This document shows, one piece after another, positions 1 through 10,721 of a stretch of 64,000 bases of DNA. A model generated the notes under the pieces. It was given only the letters and a program-made list of their open reading frames with translations, made no database searches and was not told the DNA's origin. A program made the translations under genes and the position numbers. Within the stretch, counting starts at the first letter, position 1. Each line of letters starts with the position of its first letter. Origin of the DNA: Hericium rajendrae (taxonomy: Eukaryota > Basidiomycota > Agaricomycetes > Russulales > Hericiaceae); the NCBI GenBank assembly GCA_033439255.1, contig CM065880.1, positions 2,232,001 to 2,296,000 on the forward strand, read 5' to 3'.

Positions 1-539
1 TTACCTATATAGAGCTATGATGGCTATCATAGTCTCCATAGTAGTAGTTACAAGGTATATAGCACTATGTAATTGTGAGGGGTAGCTATGGTTGCTATAT
101 AATCCCATAGGCATGCTATAGAAGGTATATGCCCTATGGCCACTCAGGTAGACACGAGAAGCATCAATGTCAAATTTTCTACATTTCAGATTGGAGGACT
201 ATAAGCTTGATCATCAAGGTAAATCTGTTCAAATTATTGATGTAGCTACATGAATTACTAGCTACAGAGAACAGGCACAGGATACACAACTGATGTGGCA
301 CTAGACATGCTGTCGTAGGCACGCGGGTTGTCGGGGCAGCACGCAGGATGTCGTGTGCGAGGCGTGGGGTCGCTGCGGCTGTTGTGCGGGGTGCTGGGAT
401 CATACGCGAAGCGCGCAGGTCGTGCGCGAGGGGCGGGGACTGGCGCGAGGTGTGGGGACTGCGTGGAGGTGTGGGGACTGCGCGCGAGGCACTGAGGCCG
501 TGCGCAGGTGACTGGGCTGCAGGCGTCGTGCGCGGGCTG

Positions 540-800
540 CGGGGGTGGCTCGCGGGCTGCGGCTGCCGTTCGCGGGTTCCGGGCTCCGTTCGCGGACTGC
601 AGAAGTCACTCACGGGCTGCCGGGGTCGTGCGCGGGCTGCCGGGTCGTGCGCGGGCTGTCGGGGTCGTGCGCGGGCTGTCGGGGTCGTGCGCGGGCTGCC
701 GGGGTCGCGCGGGGGCTCCAGCTGTCGTGCATGGGCTGTGGGCGTCGCTCGCGGGCTATGGGGTCGTGCGCGGGCTGTGGAGTCGTGCGCGGATGTCGGT
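540..800. repeat. GC-rich tandem repeat in the E1 arm
   Basis: A degenerate tandem array with a unit of about 22-23 bp built on GCGGGCTGNCGGGGTCGTGC. The clearest units lie at about 617-712. The same array is present in inverse orientation in copy E5 at about 21198-21458. It makes all six frames open over long stretches, so these open frames are not evidence of genes. Confidence 0.8.
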
Positions 801-897
801 CGTATGCCGGGCTCGTGTGCGGGATGTTGCAGGCGCGCGCGCGTGGGCCGCTGATTGCTGGCAACCGGTGGTGCGCGCAGGCGTGCTCGTTGGTGCT

Positions 898-913
898 CGT
901 TGCCACGGCAACG
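898..913. promoter_or_regulatory. RFX/X-box-like palindrome in E1
   Basis: The palindrome CGTTGCCACGGCAACG has half-sites GTTGCC and GGCAAC, the two halves of the RFX-family X-box. Equivalent palindromes occur in the GC-rich arms of E3, E4 and E5. Protein binding is inferred from the motif only. Confidence 0.55.
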
Positions 914-1350
914 GGTCCGACGCGGCGCCGTGTGCTGGCACGCCCGTGCGCAGACACCCTGGGGCGTGTACCGCTGCGCGCGCCGGTGCGAGCGTACGGG
1001 GCCGTGTGCTGGTGCTGCGGACGCGGGGCCGTGTGCAGACGCGCGCGTGGATGGGTCCGTGCGCTGGCGCTGGCGTGCGCGGCCATTCGTGCACGCAGGC
1101 CTGCATGCGGGCCTGCAACTCCTAGCTGGGTGGTGTTGACGGGGCCGTGCATGCGTGCGTGCGCTGGCGTAGCCACGTTGGTCGCACGCACACAGTCGGG
1201 GGCCGTGCACACGGTCAGGCGAGGGTGTCAAAGTCGGCGGGTGGTCGACACGCGAGTGACGCGGGGAAGTGGGCGCGGACGGTGCGCGAGTGGGGCGGCG
1301 GAGGATCGGAGGGGAAGGGCGTCGTGTGGTGTCGAGAGCAACAGAGAAAC

Positions 1351-1386
1351 CGAGAGTACCACTCGTCGACACGAGTGGTACTCTCG
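1351..1386. other. Central hairpin of E1
   Basis: An inverted repeat with 16-nt arms starting CGAGAGTACCACTCGT and a 4-nt loop. It lies beside the conserved splice-donor-like site read on the minus strand (1423-1432). The arm sequence differs from E2, E3 and E4, but the differences are matched on the opposite arm. Confidence 0.8.
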
Positions 1387-1422
1387 AGATCAGTACATTA
1401 CATACGAAAAGAATGTTTTTTT

Positions 1423-1815
1423 ACTTACCTTGTGCCCCCAATCCCCCGAGCCCCCACTGGATCCTTCAAGTTGACGAAAGACAAAGGAAAGCGAGATGAA
1501 GAGATCGAAGGGGAGTGATCAGGAGAGAGGGACAGAGGGCACTAAGACGAACGACGCGACTTCGGGACTCCAGCCACCGAATGCCCGAAGTTAAGATCGA
1601 CGAGGCACAACAAATGTAATAAAATCGTAGAATTTAAGAGAAAAACGGAGTACACGTATATCAATCAGCAGAAGGGATTCTATGAGAATCACTTCGAGTT
1701 ACTGTACTGTATACTACCGGACAGCAAAGACGATATAATGAAGTCTGCCAGCTAGCCTCTGTTGCGGCGCTCGGCAGTGTCCGGCCCGGCCCCATCCGCT
1801 GGCAATCCTATTTAA
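1423..1815. promoter_or_regulatory. Divergent promoter-like centre of E1
   Basis: On the plus strand a TATA-like TATTTAA (1809-1815) is followed by a CGCGCG palindrome, a CT-rich run and a donor-like site near 1922 (GTAAGC). On the minus strand a CT-rich stretch ends in a donor-like site at 1423-1432 (AAGGTAAGT, followed by an A run). The same two-sided layout is present in every E copy. No coding exon is seen downstream on either side, so the role is inference. Confidence 0.45.
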
Positions 1816-2597
1816 CACGCGCGCAACGCGCGTCGTCTCTCTCTCTCTTACCACCATCATCTCCACCATCTCCTCGTTTTCAACTCTGACTTTATCTCGG
1901 GCTCTTGACTTCACTATCTGTGGTAAGCTTTCTTATGTTATTGGTCTTATATTCTTACTCTGACTTGTATTCTCTTACTAAGTTATTAGATTTTCGCTTT
2001 TTTGTCTTATTGGTGAGTACTTATTGTAGACTTTATATTTTCGCTTTTTTCTAATATTGGTAAGTCTTCTTACTTATATATAATCTTGTGGTATCATGAC
2101 TAACTGTTATCTTGTTAGATATATGTACATTTAATTTGGTTGTGTAGTAGACTACAAATAGTTGTAGTAGATTACAAATATTTGTTAGATTTTGAATATA
2201 ATCTTTTTGATGTGATCTTATATTGTTTGATGTCTGATTTTTATATGATGAAAGTGAATATAATACTGTAGACTTTTATGAAGTCTACTAAGGCTATATA
2301 ATGAAGTTTAGAAATGTAGCTATGATAGAGTTTATAGATGTGTCTACTGAGTATAACTTACATCAGTAAGATATCTTCCATACATTGTATAGCTAGATCT
2401 GCTATGATAGATATCATAGCTAACTAAGAAGCTATCATAGCTATTATAGAGCTACATAGCAACCCACCCAAGTTACATAGCACTACATAGCATCTCACTA
2501 CAGCTATATGAGCTATGTAGAACTTGACGTTGCTATGGCCCTAGGAAATCTATGTAGGACTTATAGAGCTATATAAGACCTGTTCATTTCCCTGATG

Positions 2598-4544
2598 TAC
2601 CTGGAAGGTTCTCCCCATACTGTGGAGATCTGGACTGACCATAAGAACCTGGAATACTTCAAGTCTGCCCAAAAGCTGAGTCGTCGTCAGGCTCGCTGGG
2701 CTCTCTTCCTCACTCGTTTCGACTTCACCCTGATCCACAAACCCGGTATTCATCACCGGCCAGATGCCATGTCGAGACGACCTGACCATAGAGAGGGGGT
2801 GGACGACGACAACTCTGATCGTGTCCTCCTCGACCCCAAGTACTTCCAGATCCGTGCTACACGTCCAGCTGCTGTCAAGTCCATTGGCAATGCTGATCTT
2901 CGCCAACGCATTCGCAATGCCAAGACCAAGGACATTGAGGTTGTTCAAGCCCTTGATGTGATCCTGAACAATGGTCCTCGTTCCCTCGTCAAGAACCTCC
3001 AAGAATGGAACTACGAGGATGGCCTCATCCTCTTTCGTGGCAAAGTCTACATCCCTGCTGACAAGGACCTTCGTCGGGACATCATCAAGCTGCATCATGA
3101 CACCCCCATGGCTGGTCACCCAGGATGCTACAAGACCTATGAGCTCCTCAGTTGCAACTACTGGTGGCCCGGTATGTCTGTCTTCGTTCGTGATTATGTT
3201 GATGGCTGTGCTACCTGCCAGGCCACCAAGGTTCAAAATCACCGCCCTCATGTTGAAACAATTCCCAATGCCATCCCTACCCGTCCCTTCCAAGACATTA
3301 CCTCGGACTTCATCGTCAAACTCCCAGAATGCCAAGGCTATGACTCCATCAATGTGGTCGTCGACCGTTTTACAAAGCATGTCTCCTTCACTCCTTGTAA
3401 AGAGACCATTACCAGTGATGGCACAGTCGACATCCTTTTTGACAGGATTTATCGGAACTACGGCCTCTGGGAACGCCTCATCTCTGATCGTGGCCCACAG
3501 TATGCAGGCAAAGTCATGCGTGGCGTCTTTGACAAACTTGGTATCAAGTCCTCCCTCAGCACCGCCTATCATCCACAGACCGACGGCGAGTCAGAACGCA
3601 TCAATCAAGAACTCGAGCAGTTCCTTCGTACCTTCTGCAACTACCGTCAGGATGATTGGGTCCAATGGCTCCCTTATGCTGAGTTCTCGCACAACCACTG
3701 TATCCACAGCGCCACTAACCGAGCTCCATTTGAAATGCTCCTTGGCTATATTCCCACTGCCATCCCCACTGTCAACCCCACATCGTCTACACCCGCCGTC
3801 GAGGATCGTTTCCGTCACCTCGAACAACTTCGCACTGAGGTCCAGGCCAGCCTTCAAACAGCTGCTGATCTCATGAAGCGCAACAACCAGGACCATACGC
3901 ACGACACCATCCACTTCCAGGTTGGTGACAAGGTCTGGCTCGATGGCAAGAACATCAAAACCACGCGACCCAAAGCTAAGCTTGCTGATCGACGCCTGGG
4001 ACCTTTCAAAATCACTGACGTCCTGGGCCCAGTCTCTTATCGACTGAAGCTACCGCCCACCTGGCGTATCCACCCGGTGTTCCACACATCCCTGTTGTCC
4101 CCTTACAAGGAAACCGACGCTCATGGTCCCAACTTCCCTGCACCACCACCTGACCTTGTGGAGGGCGAGGAAGAGTACGAAGTTGAGTCTGTCCTCGATG
4201 CTCGTCTCACCCGGAACAAACGCGGCATTGAATATCTCGTCAAATGGGCAGGCTACCCTGATTCGGAAAATCAGTGGCTTTCACGTACCTCCCTTTCCAA
4301 TGCCCATGGTGCAATCACCGACTTCTACACCCGCCATCCGCATGCACTCAAGGCTCCCAATCTTCGTGGACTCATCTACCTCGACCCCGTCCATGCTCAT
4401 CACGCACTCCAGGCGAAAGTGCGTCTTAGAGAGGGGGTGATGTCACGGATCGCTCCATTTCTCTCCGCCTTCTTCTCTGCCATCAAGGCATCGCATCGGT
4501 CATGTGCTCCAGCAGCCCCATCACATGTTCACTTCCTCACATGA
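2598..4544 (+). CDS. gypsy pol 3' part: RNase H end, integrase, chromodomain
   Basis: The order of parts is: end of RNase H (WTDHKNLEY near the start), H2C2 integrase zinc finger (about residues 165-215, with CATCQ), integrase core (about 225-345, with HPQTDGESER), a GPF-type module with HPVFHTSLLSP, and a C-terminal chromodomain (EYLVKWAGYPDSENQW). This order is typical of fungal chromoviruses. The frame runs into the LTR. Confidence 0.85.
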   Translation, partial: YLEGSPHTVEIWTDHKNLEYFKSAQKLSRRQARWALFLTRFDFTLIHKPGIHHRPDAMSRRPDHREGVDDDNSDRVLLDPKYFQIRATRPAAVKSIGNADLRQRIRNAKTKDIEVVQALDVILNNGPRSLVKNLQEWNYEDGLILFRGKVYIPADKDLRRDIIKLHHDTPMAGHPGCYKTYELLSCNYWWPGMSVFVRDYVDGCATCQATKVQNHRPHVETIPNAIPTRPFQDITSDFIVKLPECQGYDSINVVVDRFTKHVSFTPCKETITSDGTVDILFDRIYRNYGLWERLISDRGPQYAGKVMRGVFDKLGIKSSLSTAYHPQTDGESERINQELEQFLRTFCNYRQDDWVQWLPYAEFSHNHCIHSATNRAPFEMLLGYIPTAIPTVNPTSSTPAVEDRFRHLEQLRTEVQASLQTAADLMKRNNQDHTHDTIHFQVGDKVWLDGKNIKTTRPKAKLADRRLGPFKITDVLGPVSYRLKLPPTWRIHPVFHTSLLSPYKETDAHGPNFPAPPPDLVEGEEEYEVESVLDARLTRNKRGIEYLVKWAGYPDSENQWLSRTSLSNAHGAITDFYTRHPHALKAPNLRGLIYLDPVHAHHALQAKVRLREGVMSRIAPFLSAFFSAIKASHRSCAPAAPSHVHFLT

Positions 4545-4886
4545 CCTGGGGCTATCCTTCACCCATGCCCTTGTTCCCCTTTGGGACATCCTATTGTTCT
4601 CCCTCCCATTGTTCTCCTTTTGGCCACCATTGTTCTCACTCTATTGTTCGACCCATTATGGTGTCCATTGTTCTTTTCCCATTGTTGTCCCAGTACTTAT
4701 AGGCTCCCTGTCGCTTGCCTATTTCCCTAGATTGTCCATTTCATCTGTACCGTACTGTACCTCCAATACAGGTCACTGCGCTGCTAGTCGCTCTCTGCTC
4801 TCTCGCTCCCATCATCGCTGGTGACTTGGGTGGTTCTCTGCTGTCTACGACCAAGTCTTGACATCGTTCCAATCTTTCCAGTGACA
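4441..4886 (+). repeat. 3' LTR of the gypsy element
   Basis: It begins TGTCACGG directly after the pol frame and ends CCAGTGACA, giving inverted TGTCAC/GTGACA ends and a length of 446 bp. It is followed at once by sequence that encodes a different protein (the helicase relic). The matching 5' LTR is not in the window, so the limits rest on the terminal inverted motif and on the resumption of helicase coding. Confidence 0.7.
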
Positions 4887-4899
4887 GTGTACTATAAAT

Positions 4900-5243
4900 A
4901 TAGATTCGCAGGTCAAATTTTTAGTATGGCACGACAACAACTACCTCTCCTTCCGGCATATACATTCACCGACTATAAATTGCAAGGTCTGTCAATTGAT
5001 AAAGCCCTCGTGGATTTAGCGGGTGCACGGAGCTTACAGAGTGTGTATGTCATGCTTTCCAGAGTGACATCTCTCGAAGGCTTGGCAGTTCTGCGCTGGT
5101 TCCCTCCTGGTAAGATATCTACGCCATTAACGCATGAATTCCGTACCGAGTTTGCGAGACTGGCTATGCTTGAAGGGAAGACTAAGACGAGATACGACGA
5201 GTCCCGTGCAATAAACGCCGTTGACGTGGCAACGTTCACGTGA
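4900..5243 (+). pseudogene. PIF1/Helitron-type helicase, C-terminal relic
   Basis: The frame encodes the C-terminal helicase motifs of PIF1-like proteins found in basidiomycete Helitrons and their derivatives. The motif LPLLPAYTFTDYKLQG matches the 'AYAFTDY..QG' motif, and VYVMLSRVTSLEGLAVLRWF matches the last helicase motif. The N-terminal part is absent because a gypsy element is inserted directly upstream, with its LTR ending at 4886. It is therefore a broken copy. Whether it belonged to a Helitron or to a stand-alone PIF1-like gene cannot be decided from this fragment, because no Rep domain or CTRR end is visible. Confidence 0.7.
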
Positions 5244-6375
5244 CTACTGCCTTGCATGCTCCCTTACGCTGACATTAACTATCAACCTCCTTCATACTAT
5301 CCTTCATTGCTGTGGTAAGTCTGCTTTATTTTTCTTACTTACGAACTAACAAACTTTCATTGATATAGGTAGTACAAGAAATTCTCCTTTCCATCTCTCG
5401 TCATGAATTTATACACAGACGACATTGGAACCTCTACTTCACCCATTGCGCGCGCATCTTCATGAACGATTTCTTTAACAATGAGCCCTAAATCTTGTAC
5501 GTTTCTTAGAATCTCATGGTCGCGTCACTCATCCGCAATCAAGCGCTTGACATCGCGTCATTCTAAATCGCGCTGGAATCATTCTCCTTCACGACCTGCA
5601 GGCCAATAAAATTTTGACTATCTTCAATGTGTTCCACGCGCACAAGAAATATACCTATCTTCACATGCAGCCCATCCTCTACATTTCACCACACTACTGG
5701 CCTGCATCGCATCCGCGTTCACACTGTCGAGCAAACAAACAGCACATGCATTGTAGAAATGGCCGCCGCTCGTGGATTTGCACTTCACGGTCGCACTTAC
5801 GGACGAACGTACGTCCAATTTTGTATGGCACTGTTGTCATATCAACTGCAACTTATAAACAACGGAAAAATACGTACAGTCCAGCCATATATACCTCTGC
5901 GGTATACGCATTAACGCAAGCAGGAAGTCTGAGCGAACTCGGACTTTTATAACGTGCCCGGGACAACTGATTTTGGCATAAACATGGTAAGTCGTTGTCT
6001 GTATAAGCCCATCTTTGCTAAACTCACTTCTATGTTCTTAAAGGTTCAGACTTTAATTATCATGCGCTAGGCTAAGACAGAAACATGGTTGACAAAAATC
6101 TGTCATCTTACAACTATGTTTCTACGAATTCTTATTCTATCCGTTCCGCCCGATCCTTCTTAGCGAGGTCTATTATCTCTAAATCAGTTTGAATCTGCTT
6201 CTGAAACTACTGCAATCTGCTCTCTCGTCTGACGTTACCTGTGACATCATGATGTCACACATCGCCGTCCCCTGCGTCTCGTTTACCCGACTGATAGGTC
6301 AAGATGCAACTGCCACGTTTCGCTACCATGGCGACAAAGTACGTCCGTTCTTACTCACTATGGATAGCTTTTCAA
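5244..6375. other. Stretch without a recognised gene
   Basis: Short AT-moderate sequence with splice-like signals (a donor-like GTAAGT near 5310 and another near 5990) and short frames, but no recognisable product. It may hold the 3' region of the helicase relic and the 5' region of the next F-box-like gene. Confidence 0.3.
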
Positions 6376-7251
6376 ATGACTTTCGGTAGATTATCCGTCA
6401 AATTATGGAACAATATTTTCGCGCAATGTAGCTTTCTCGATCTCCTATCCCTGCGACGTACCTCCCCTTTCTTCCGACAGCTCGTACAACAATACATCCT
6501 TCATTGCCTGCAAGTCTGCCTGGCTCTTTTCAGACTCGATGCTTCATCATTACTAGCTGCTCTCTATGACAGCAAGTCATATATTGGTGGCGATTTCGTC
6601 AACAAAATCATGAACTTGCCATCTGTCAGTCGCACCACAGAAATGGAAATTTTTTCCGGACGCACCGCTCGCATCATAGGCCAATATCTTCGACAGAAAG
6701 GCTATCACACCCGCATTGTACCTTACGAAGCACAGATCGTCGGCTTCGACATATTCCAGTCGCGACAAGATCACCACGTTTTCCAATGCAATAATCATCC
6801 CTTCCTTATCTTTCTAACCGTTAGCAACGGCGATACATCCCTCAAACCTATTTTTCATTCCGATACAACGTATGACATGACCATCCTCTCCCACCGCGGA
6901 ATATTCTGTCCTTATCCCGCTACAACCTTCCAAAGAATTGCACTCATCCCATCTTATCGTCGAATGGATGAAAATACTTATCAAAACATGTTTCGCTACC
7001 TGTCTGCAGGAATCTCCATTGCCACCTTTCGCCATCCCCTTCCCTCCAGTGTCAATCCCAGGCATGGGTCGTGTCGACGCTACTGTCCTCACCGGAAACG
7101 CACTTACTCTGACTCCACGTCTTGCTTTTTCTCCTTCACTAGCTCTCGCAGTCATGACAATCACGACTTACAATTACCCGTCTGGTGTTTCAGCATGCCT
7201 TATTGTCCTTATGACTGCGACGGCCGTTCACTATCTCTCATTGACGCGTAG
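6376..7251 (+). CDS. F-box-like protein of a fungal expanded family
   Basis: The start chosen is the Met before TFGRLSVKLWNNIF, where an F-box-like helix block (about residues 5-40, LDLLSLRRTSPFFRQLV) begins. Two in-frame ATGs lie upstream (6304 and 6328). The middle part has a GGDF-type turn and an acidic segment like those of the two family members at 22.1-23.8 kb. The C-terminal part has a spaced Cys pattern (CRRYCPHRKR, then WCFSMPYCPYDC) that also recurs there. The family is common in mushroom genomes. I do not know its substrate or partner, and an SCF role is only suggested by the F-box-like start. The gene lies among transposons and may be a recent duplicate. Confidence 0.5.
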   Translation: MTFGRLSVKLWNNIFAQCSFLDLLSLRRTSPFFRQLVQQYILHCLQVCLALFRLDASSLLAALYDSKSYIGGDFVNKIMNLPSVSRTTEMEIFSGRTARIIGQYLRQKGYHTRIVPYEAQIVGFDIFQSRQDHHVFQCNNHPFLIFLTVSNGDTSLKPIFHSDTTYDMTILSHRGIFCPYPATTFQRIALIPSYRRMDENTYQNMFRYLSAGISIATFRHPLPSSVNPRHGSCRRYCPHRKRTYSDSTSCFFSFTSSRSHDNHDLQLPVWCFSMPYCPYDCDGRSLSLIDA

Positions 7252-7464
7252 AAGCTATTGTACATTAATGAAGCCATTCTTAATAAGGCCAGGAACAAAC
7301 ATTATGAACCATTTCTCGCGAACTATATTGACTTCTTATAAATCCTCAACAATATCACCCTCATCTTCGACGATGACAACCCCGCCTTGCATGGCAGAAG
7401 CTGGAGTGAAACTCATGATCTGAATCATTGTCAGTTTCCCTATCTGCCGAAGAATGATAAATAC

Positions 7465-8238
7465 TCACGGATGGTGCCATATTGGCCGGACAAAGCTGAA
7501 CGACTTTATTGAACGACAATTGCAAAGTCGTAGCTTCCGTCTGTGGTGGGGCTTGAAAGAGACAACATCTACGTTGGCATGAATGGCCACAAAGTCGCCG
7601 ATAGAAAACATCAGAGGATCAATAGCTCGGGTTCTTCTGGAATTGAGCCGATGCTCGAAGACGACTTTTTTCACCACACGCCACTCAGCAGAAACAGCTG
7701 CTGCATGGTGAGCGGGATCGTCGTCTTCTGTCAGCACCGACGCCTGTATGGATTTCATGCCGGCCACCTGAACACACTAGTGAGCATGCTATATGTATAT
7801 ATCTCCTGACATTCTTACCCTCTGGAAAACGCGCCGCTGACAGACAATCTTTCCCGTCAGATCGGAAGTCACGTTGTCACCCGTCTTCAACGTGCGGGCC
7901 ACCAACAATCAGAATAGATTGAGCGCTCGCTCTTGTTCAATAATCATGTCATAGAATGCATGGCCACCGCTTTCTAAGACAAGAAGCTGAGTAGCCTTCT
8001 TAGCTGAATTGTGCGTTCTGTCCATATGAAGTAAAACTATTCTCACAAACATTCATGGGAAGAGAAACTTACTTATCCCAGTTCCCGAATACATCAAAGT
8101 TCATCTTGGATGCGAACCCATAAAGCCAAACTGCTATCTTCTTCATTTCCGGGCGCTTCGACTTCTGCTCCGAGCCAGACTGACGATACACCAGTATATT
8201 CTGGCGAGACAAATCTCGCGTGCCGACAGACGTGACAA
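7465..8238 (-). pseudogene. Downstream part of an unidentified gene split by E2
   Basis: Minus-strand coding blocks run from the E2 edge at 8238: a block ending in SKMNFDVFGNWDK, then a donor site (about 8074), then a block with GGHAFYDMIIEQE, then a block at 7767-7465 with FSIGDFVAIHANVDVVSF. The 'GDxV' segment is reminiscent of an OB-fold-like part also seen in the plus-strand gene at 13.3 kb, but this is weak. An in-frame TGA at 7909-7911 interrupts the second block, so the gene looks decayed or the exon ends there. Removing E2 with one TT of its duplication rejoins the frame to the block at 11811-12000 (TQWARV followed by VTSVGTRDLSR). The function is unknown. Confidence 0.45.
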
Positions 8239-9630
8239 CATCTGAAATGAAATCTACATAGCTGCCAGCCAATGCTATTCCTGGTTCCATAGTGCTATGG
8301 CTGCTATGTAGGTGGGCCACACAGCTATACAGGACTATGGTAGCTATCATAGCTATCATAGTCATGGGTGATGGGTATATAGTATTACATAGTAACAGGA
8401 CACTACTATGCCTGCTATGTAACTTATGTGTTTTTAGTCTCCCTCTATGTATCCTATAGATACTATGTTCCATACAGAGCTTCCAAAGGCTACTATGGAT
8501 TCTTAGGCTGCTATAATATCTATACTTGGTGTAGAGACTATGATTTCGAGCATACTATATTTGAAACAGGTCAAACTAGATTATATTTGACTACTACTAC
8601 AGTTAAGTATACTACATTACATATGTGCTGCAAGGTGACCAAGGCGTGCACGTGCACAAGGGTGCGGCTGGTGCGCGCGACACTGCACGCGAGGTGCAAT
8701 GGCGCGTGCGAAGCTCGCGAAGTTCGCGACCCATGCGCGGGAGCACGCATGTTGTGGGGCCGGCGCACAATAGGACGGGCCTACGCTATACGGCCGGCCT
8801 GCACGCGGGAGACGCGGATCATGGGATCCGTGCGCAAGTCGTCGGGCCTGTGCACGAGGCACCAGACCCGTGCGCGAGGCGTGGGCATTGGTGGCAGCGG
8901 TGAGAGGCGTTAATGGCAGCGGCGGGAGGCATCGACGGCGGCGGCGGAGGTGTAGGAAGGCGGCGGGCCCGTGCGCAAGCCGTTGGCATGCAGTGGCCCA
9001 TGCGCAGGGCACTGGCGTGCGACGGACCCGTACGCGGGGGCTAGAGCTTGGTGCGGGGTGCGGGGGGCATGCGCGACATGGCAGGTCTGTGCGCGACGCT
9101 GCAGGCGTGCGTGCGAGGCGCGGTGGCCGCACACGCGGGAGGGCGGCCGAGGCGTGAGGTGCGGGGATGGCGTGCGAGGCGTAGGACTGCGGCGCGCCTG
9201 CACATGGCCATGCGCGATGCGCACGCATGTGCGTGCTGTCCGACATGTGCTGGTGTGCCCATCCCGCGTCGTTCGGTGCTGGCGTGCCCGCCCTCGGTCG
9301 CGTGCGACGTGCGCGTGTCCGTCCGTGCGTGTGTGCTGGCATCCCCGCATGGCTATGGCCATCCGCCGGCCGTGCGCGCACTGGCGGGGCCTCGTGTGCG
9401 CTAGCGGGGCCGCATGCACGCAGCACGGCAGGGCGGGCCCATGGACGAGGCGGCGGGCTCGCGTACGCGTCGTCCGTGCGATGTGCGTGCGCCAGCGCAC
9501 GGTCATGTTCGTTGGAGATGGCGCGCCAGGCCCTGCGGGCATGACGGCGATGTCGGGAGATGGGCCGATGGGGGGGAGATGGCGGCGGGAGGCAAAGGGA
9601 AGGGAGTGGCCCGTGAGGGGGAAGTAAATC

Positions 9631-9663
9631 GAGAGTATCGCTCGTTCGACGAGCGATACTCTC
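9631..9663. other. Central hairpin of E2
   Basis: An inverted repeat with 14-nt arms GAGAGTATCGCTCG and CGAGCGATACTCTC. Compared with E1/E5, two base pairs of the stem differ and both remain paired. Confidence 0.8.
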
Positions 9664-9701
9664 TAGATTAGCACGAATAGATGAATGAAGACTTTTTTTT
9701 T

Positions 9702-10096
9702 ACTTACCTTTGAGGCCCTCGCATTCTACTAACCTCCTCCGATGTTCGATCCGATAGGAGCGAGAAGAGGGATGGCAGACGAGGGAGATAGGAGAGTGAT
9801 GGTGGTATAGACAAGACGAACTTCGACGCGCGTTCGATGCTTCAGCCACCGAACAAGCGAAGCTACGTTGTTCGAGCTTCAACAAACCAAATAAAATCGT
9901 GAAAATTCAGAGAAAAAGACTTACACGAGAGATCATACAGTAAATCAGAATTAATGAGGACTCTATGTATCTACTGCATCGTGAATCACTGAGCAGCAGC
10001 ATCAACGTAGTAAAGTCTAGCGCCCAGTCTCTGACGCGACGCTCGGCAAGCGACCAGCAACCACGAATCCCGGCTCCGCCCGGGATTCGTATATAA
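9702..10096. promoter_or_regulatory. Divergent promoter-like centre of E2
   Basis: On the plus strand TATATAA (10090-10096) precedes GGCTCGCGCGACGCGCC, a CT-rich stretch and a donor-like site near 10240 (AAGGTAATG). On the minus strand AAGGTAAGT followed by an A run lies at 9702-9709. This matches the layout of the other copies. Confidence 0.45.
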
Positions 10097-10721
10097 GGCT
10101 CGCGCGACGCGCCTTGCCTCTTGCTCCTTAACCCCCACTGTCTCCTGCCACGTCGACGCTTTCGTCGACATCCTTTGCTCGCTCGTCGTTATTTTTTGCT
10201 CGCTCGTTGTTATTTCTTACTCGTTGTTGCTGTCTTTAAGGTAATGTTCTAATTGTTGATTTCTTATTGCTTATACTGATCTAATACTAATATCTTTAGG
10301 TTAGTTTTTTAGATTTTGCTTTTTGTTACTTGGAGGTAAGTTCTTATGTGTTATCTTTTATCTTCTAAGACTAATGTTTTCTTATCTTTTCTTACTTAGT
10401 TTTATATTCTCTTATTGTATATTCTTTTACTTTATCTTATCTTCTTATCTTATCTTCTTGTATTATCTTATCTTATCTTATCTTATATTTTCACTTTTTA
10501 GTCAGTAGTAGTGCTTGTGATATCAATATAATCTTGATGCATTGAAATACTTTATATCTGTGTGATCATATGTTATTAGTCTTGATATGATTGTAGAACA
10601 GATTTAAAGTTCTAATAAATTTTATTGCTTTAATATATATATTAGGTCTACATATTAAATATAAGATATATGAGACACATATTGAATATAGGATATGTAA
10701 GACATATAAGCCTTATAGCTT

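Larger units (their letters stand above)
1..2597 (-). mobile_element. E-family DNA element, copy E1 (left end outside window)
   Basis: This is a long non-coding DNA transposon, called copy E1. It ends on the right with CATTTCCCTGATG at 2597 and continues beyond the left window edge by about 84 bp, judged from its near-identical partner E5. From left to right it has an ATAGCT-type array, a GC-rich arm (about 300-1350), a hairpin (1351-1386), a promoter-like centre, and an AT-rich arm ending in another ATAGCT-type array (about 2280-2580). I see no transposase. The long frames in the GC-rich arm have biased composition (Arg, Ala, Pro, His). The 2-bp target duplication, short inverted ends and subterminal repeat arrays resemble the CACTA/CMC superfamily, but that placement is inference. 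It is inserted in a gypsy pol region, which continues at 2598. Confidence 0.75.
2598..4886 (+). mobile_element. Ty3/gypsy chromovirus-type LTR retrotransposon, 3' part
   Basis: This is the downstream part of a Ty3/gypsy LTR element: the C-terminal part of RNase H, integrase with a chromodomain, and the 3' LTR. The upstream part is separated from it by the E1 insertion and lies outside the window. The visible part keeps a long open frame, so it looks young. It is itself inserted in a PIF1/Helitron-type helicase sequence that resumes just after the LTR. It is treated as a fossil copy. Confidence 0.85.

Noticed and set aside
179-1474. Long open frames in the GC-rich arms (also at 8617-9542, 15026-15967, 18123-19071, 20524-21819).
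   Set aside because: They are open in several frames at once, have biased composition (Arg, Ala, Pro, His), no domains, and are identical only between the near-identical copies E1 and E5. Stop codons are simply rare in this composition.
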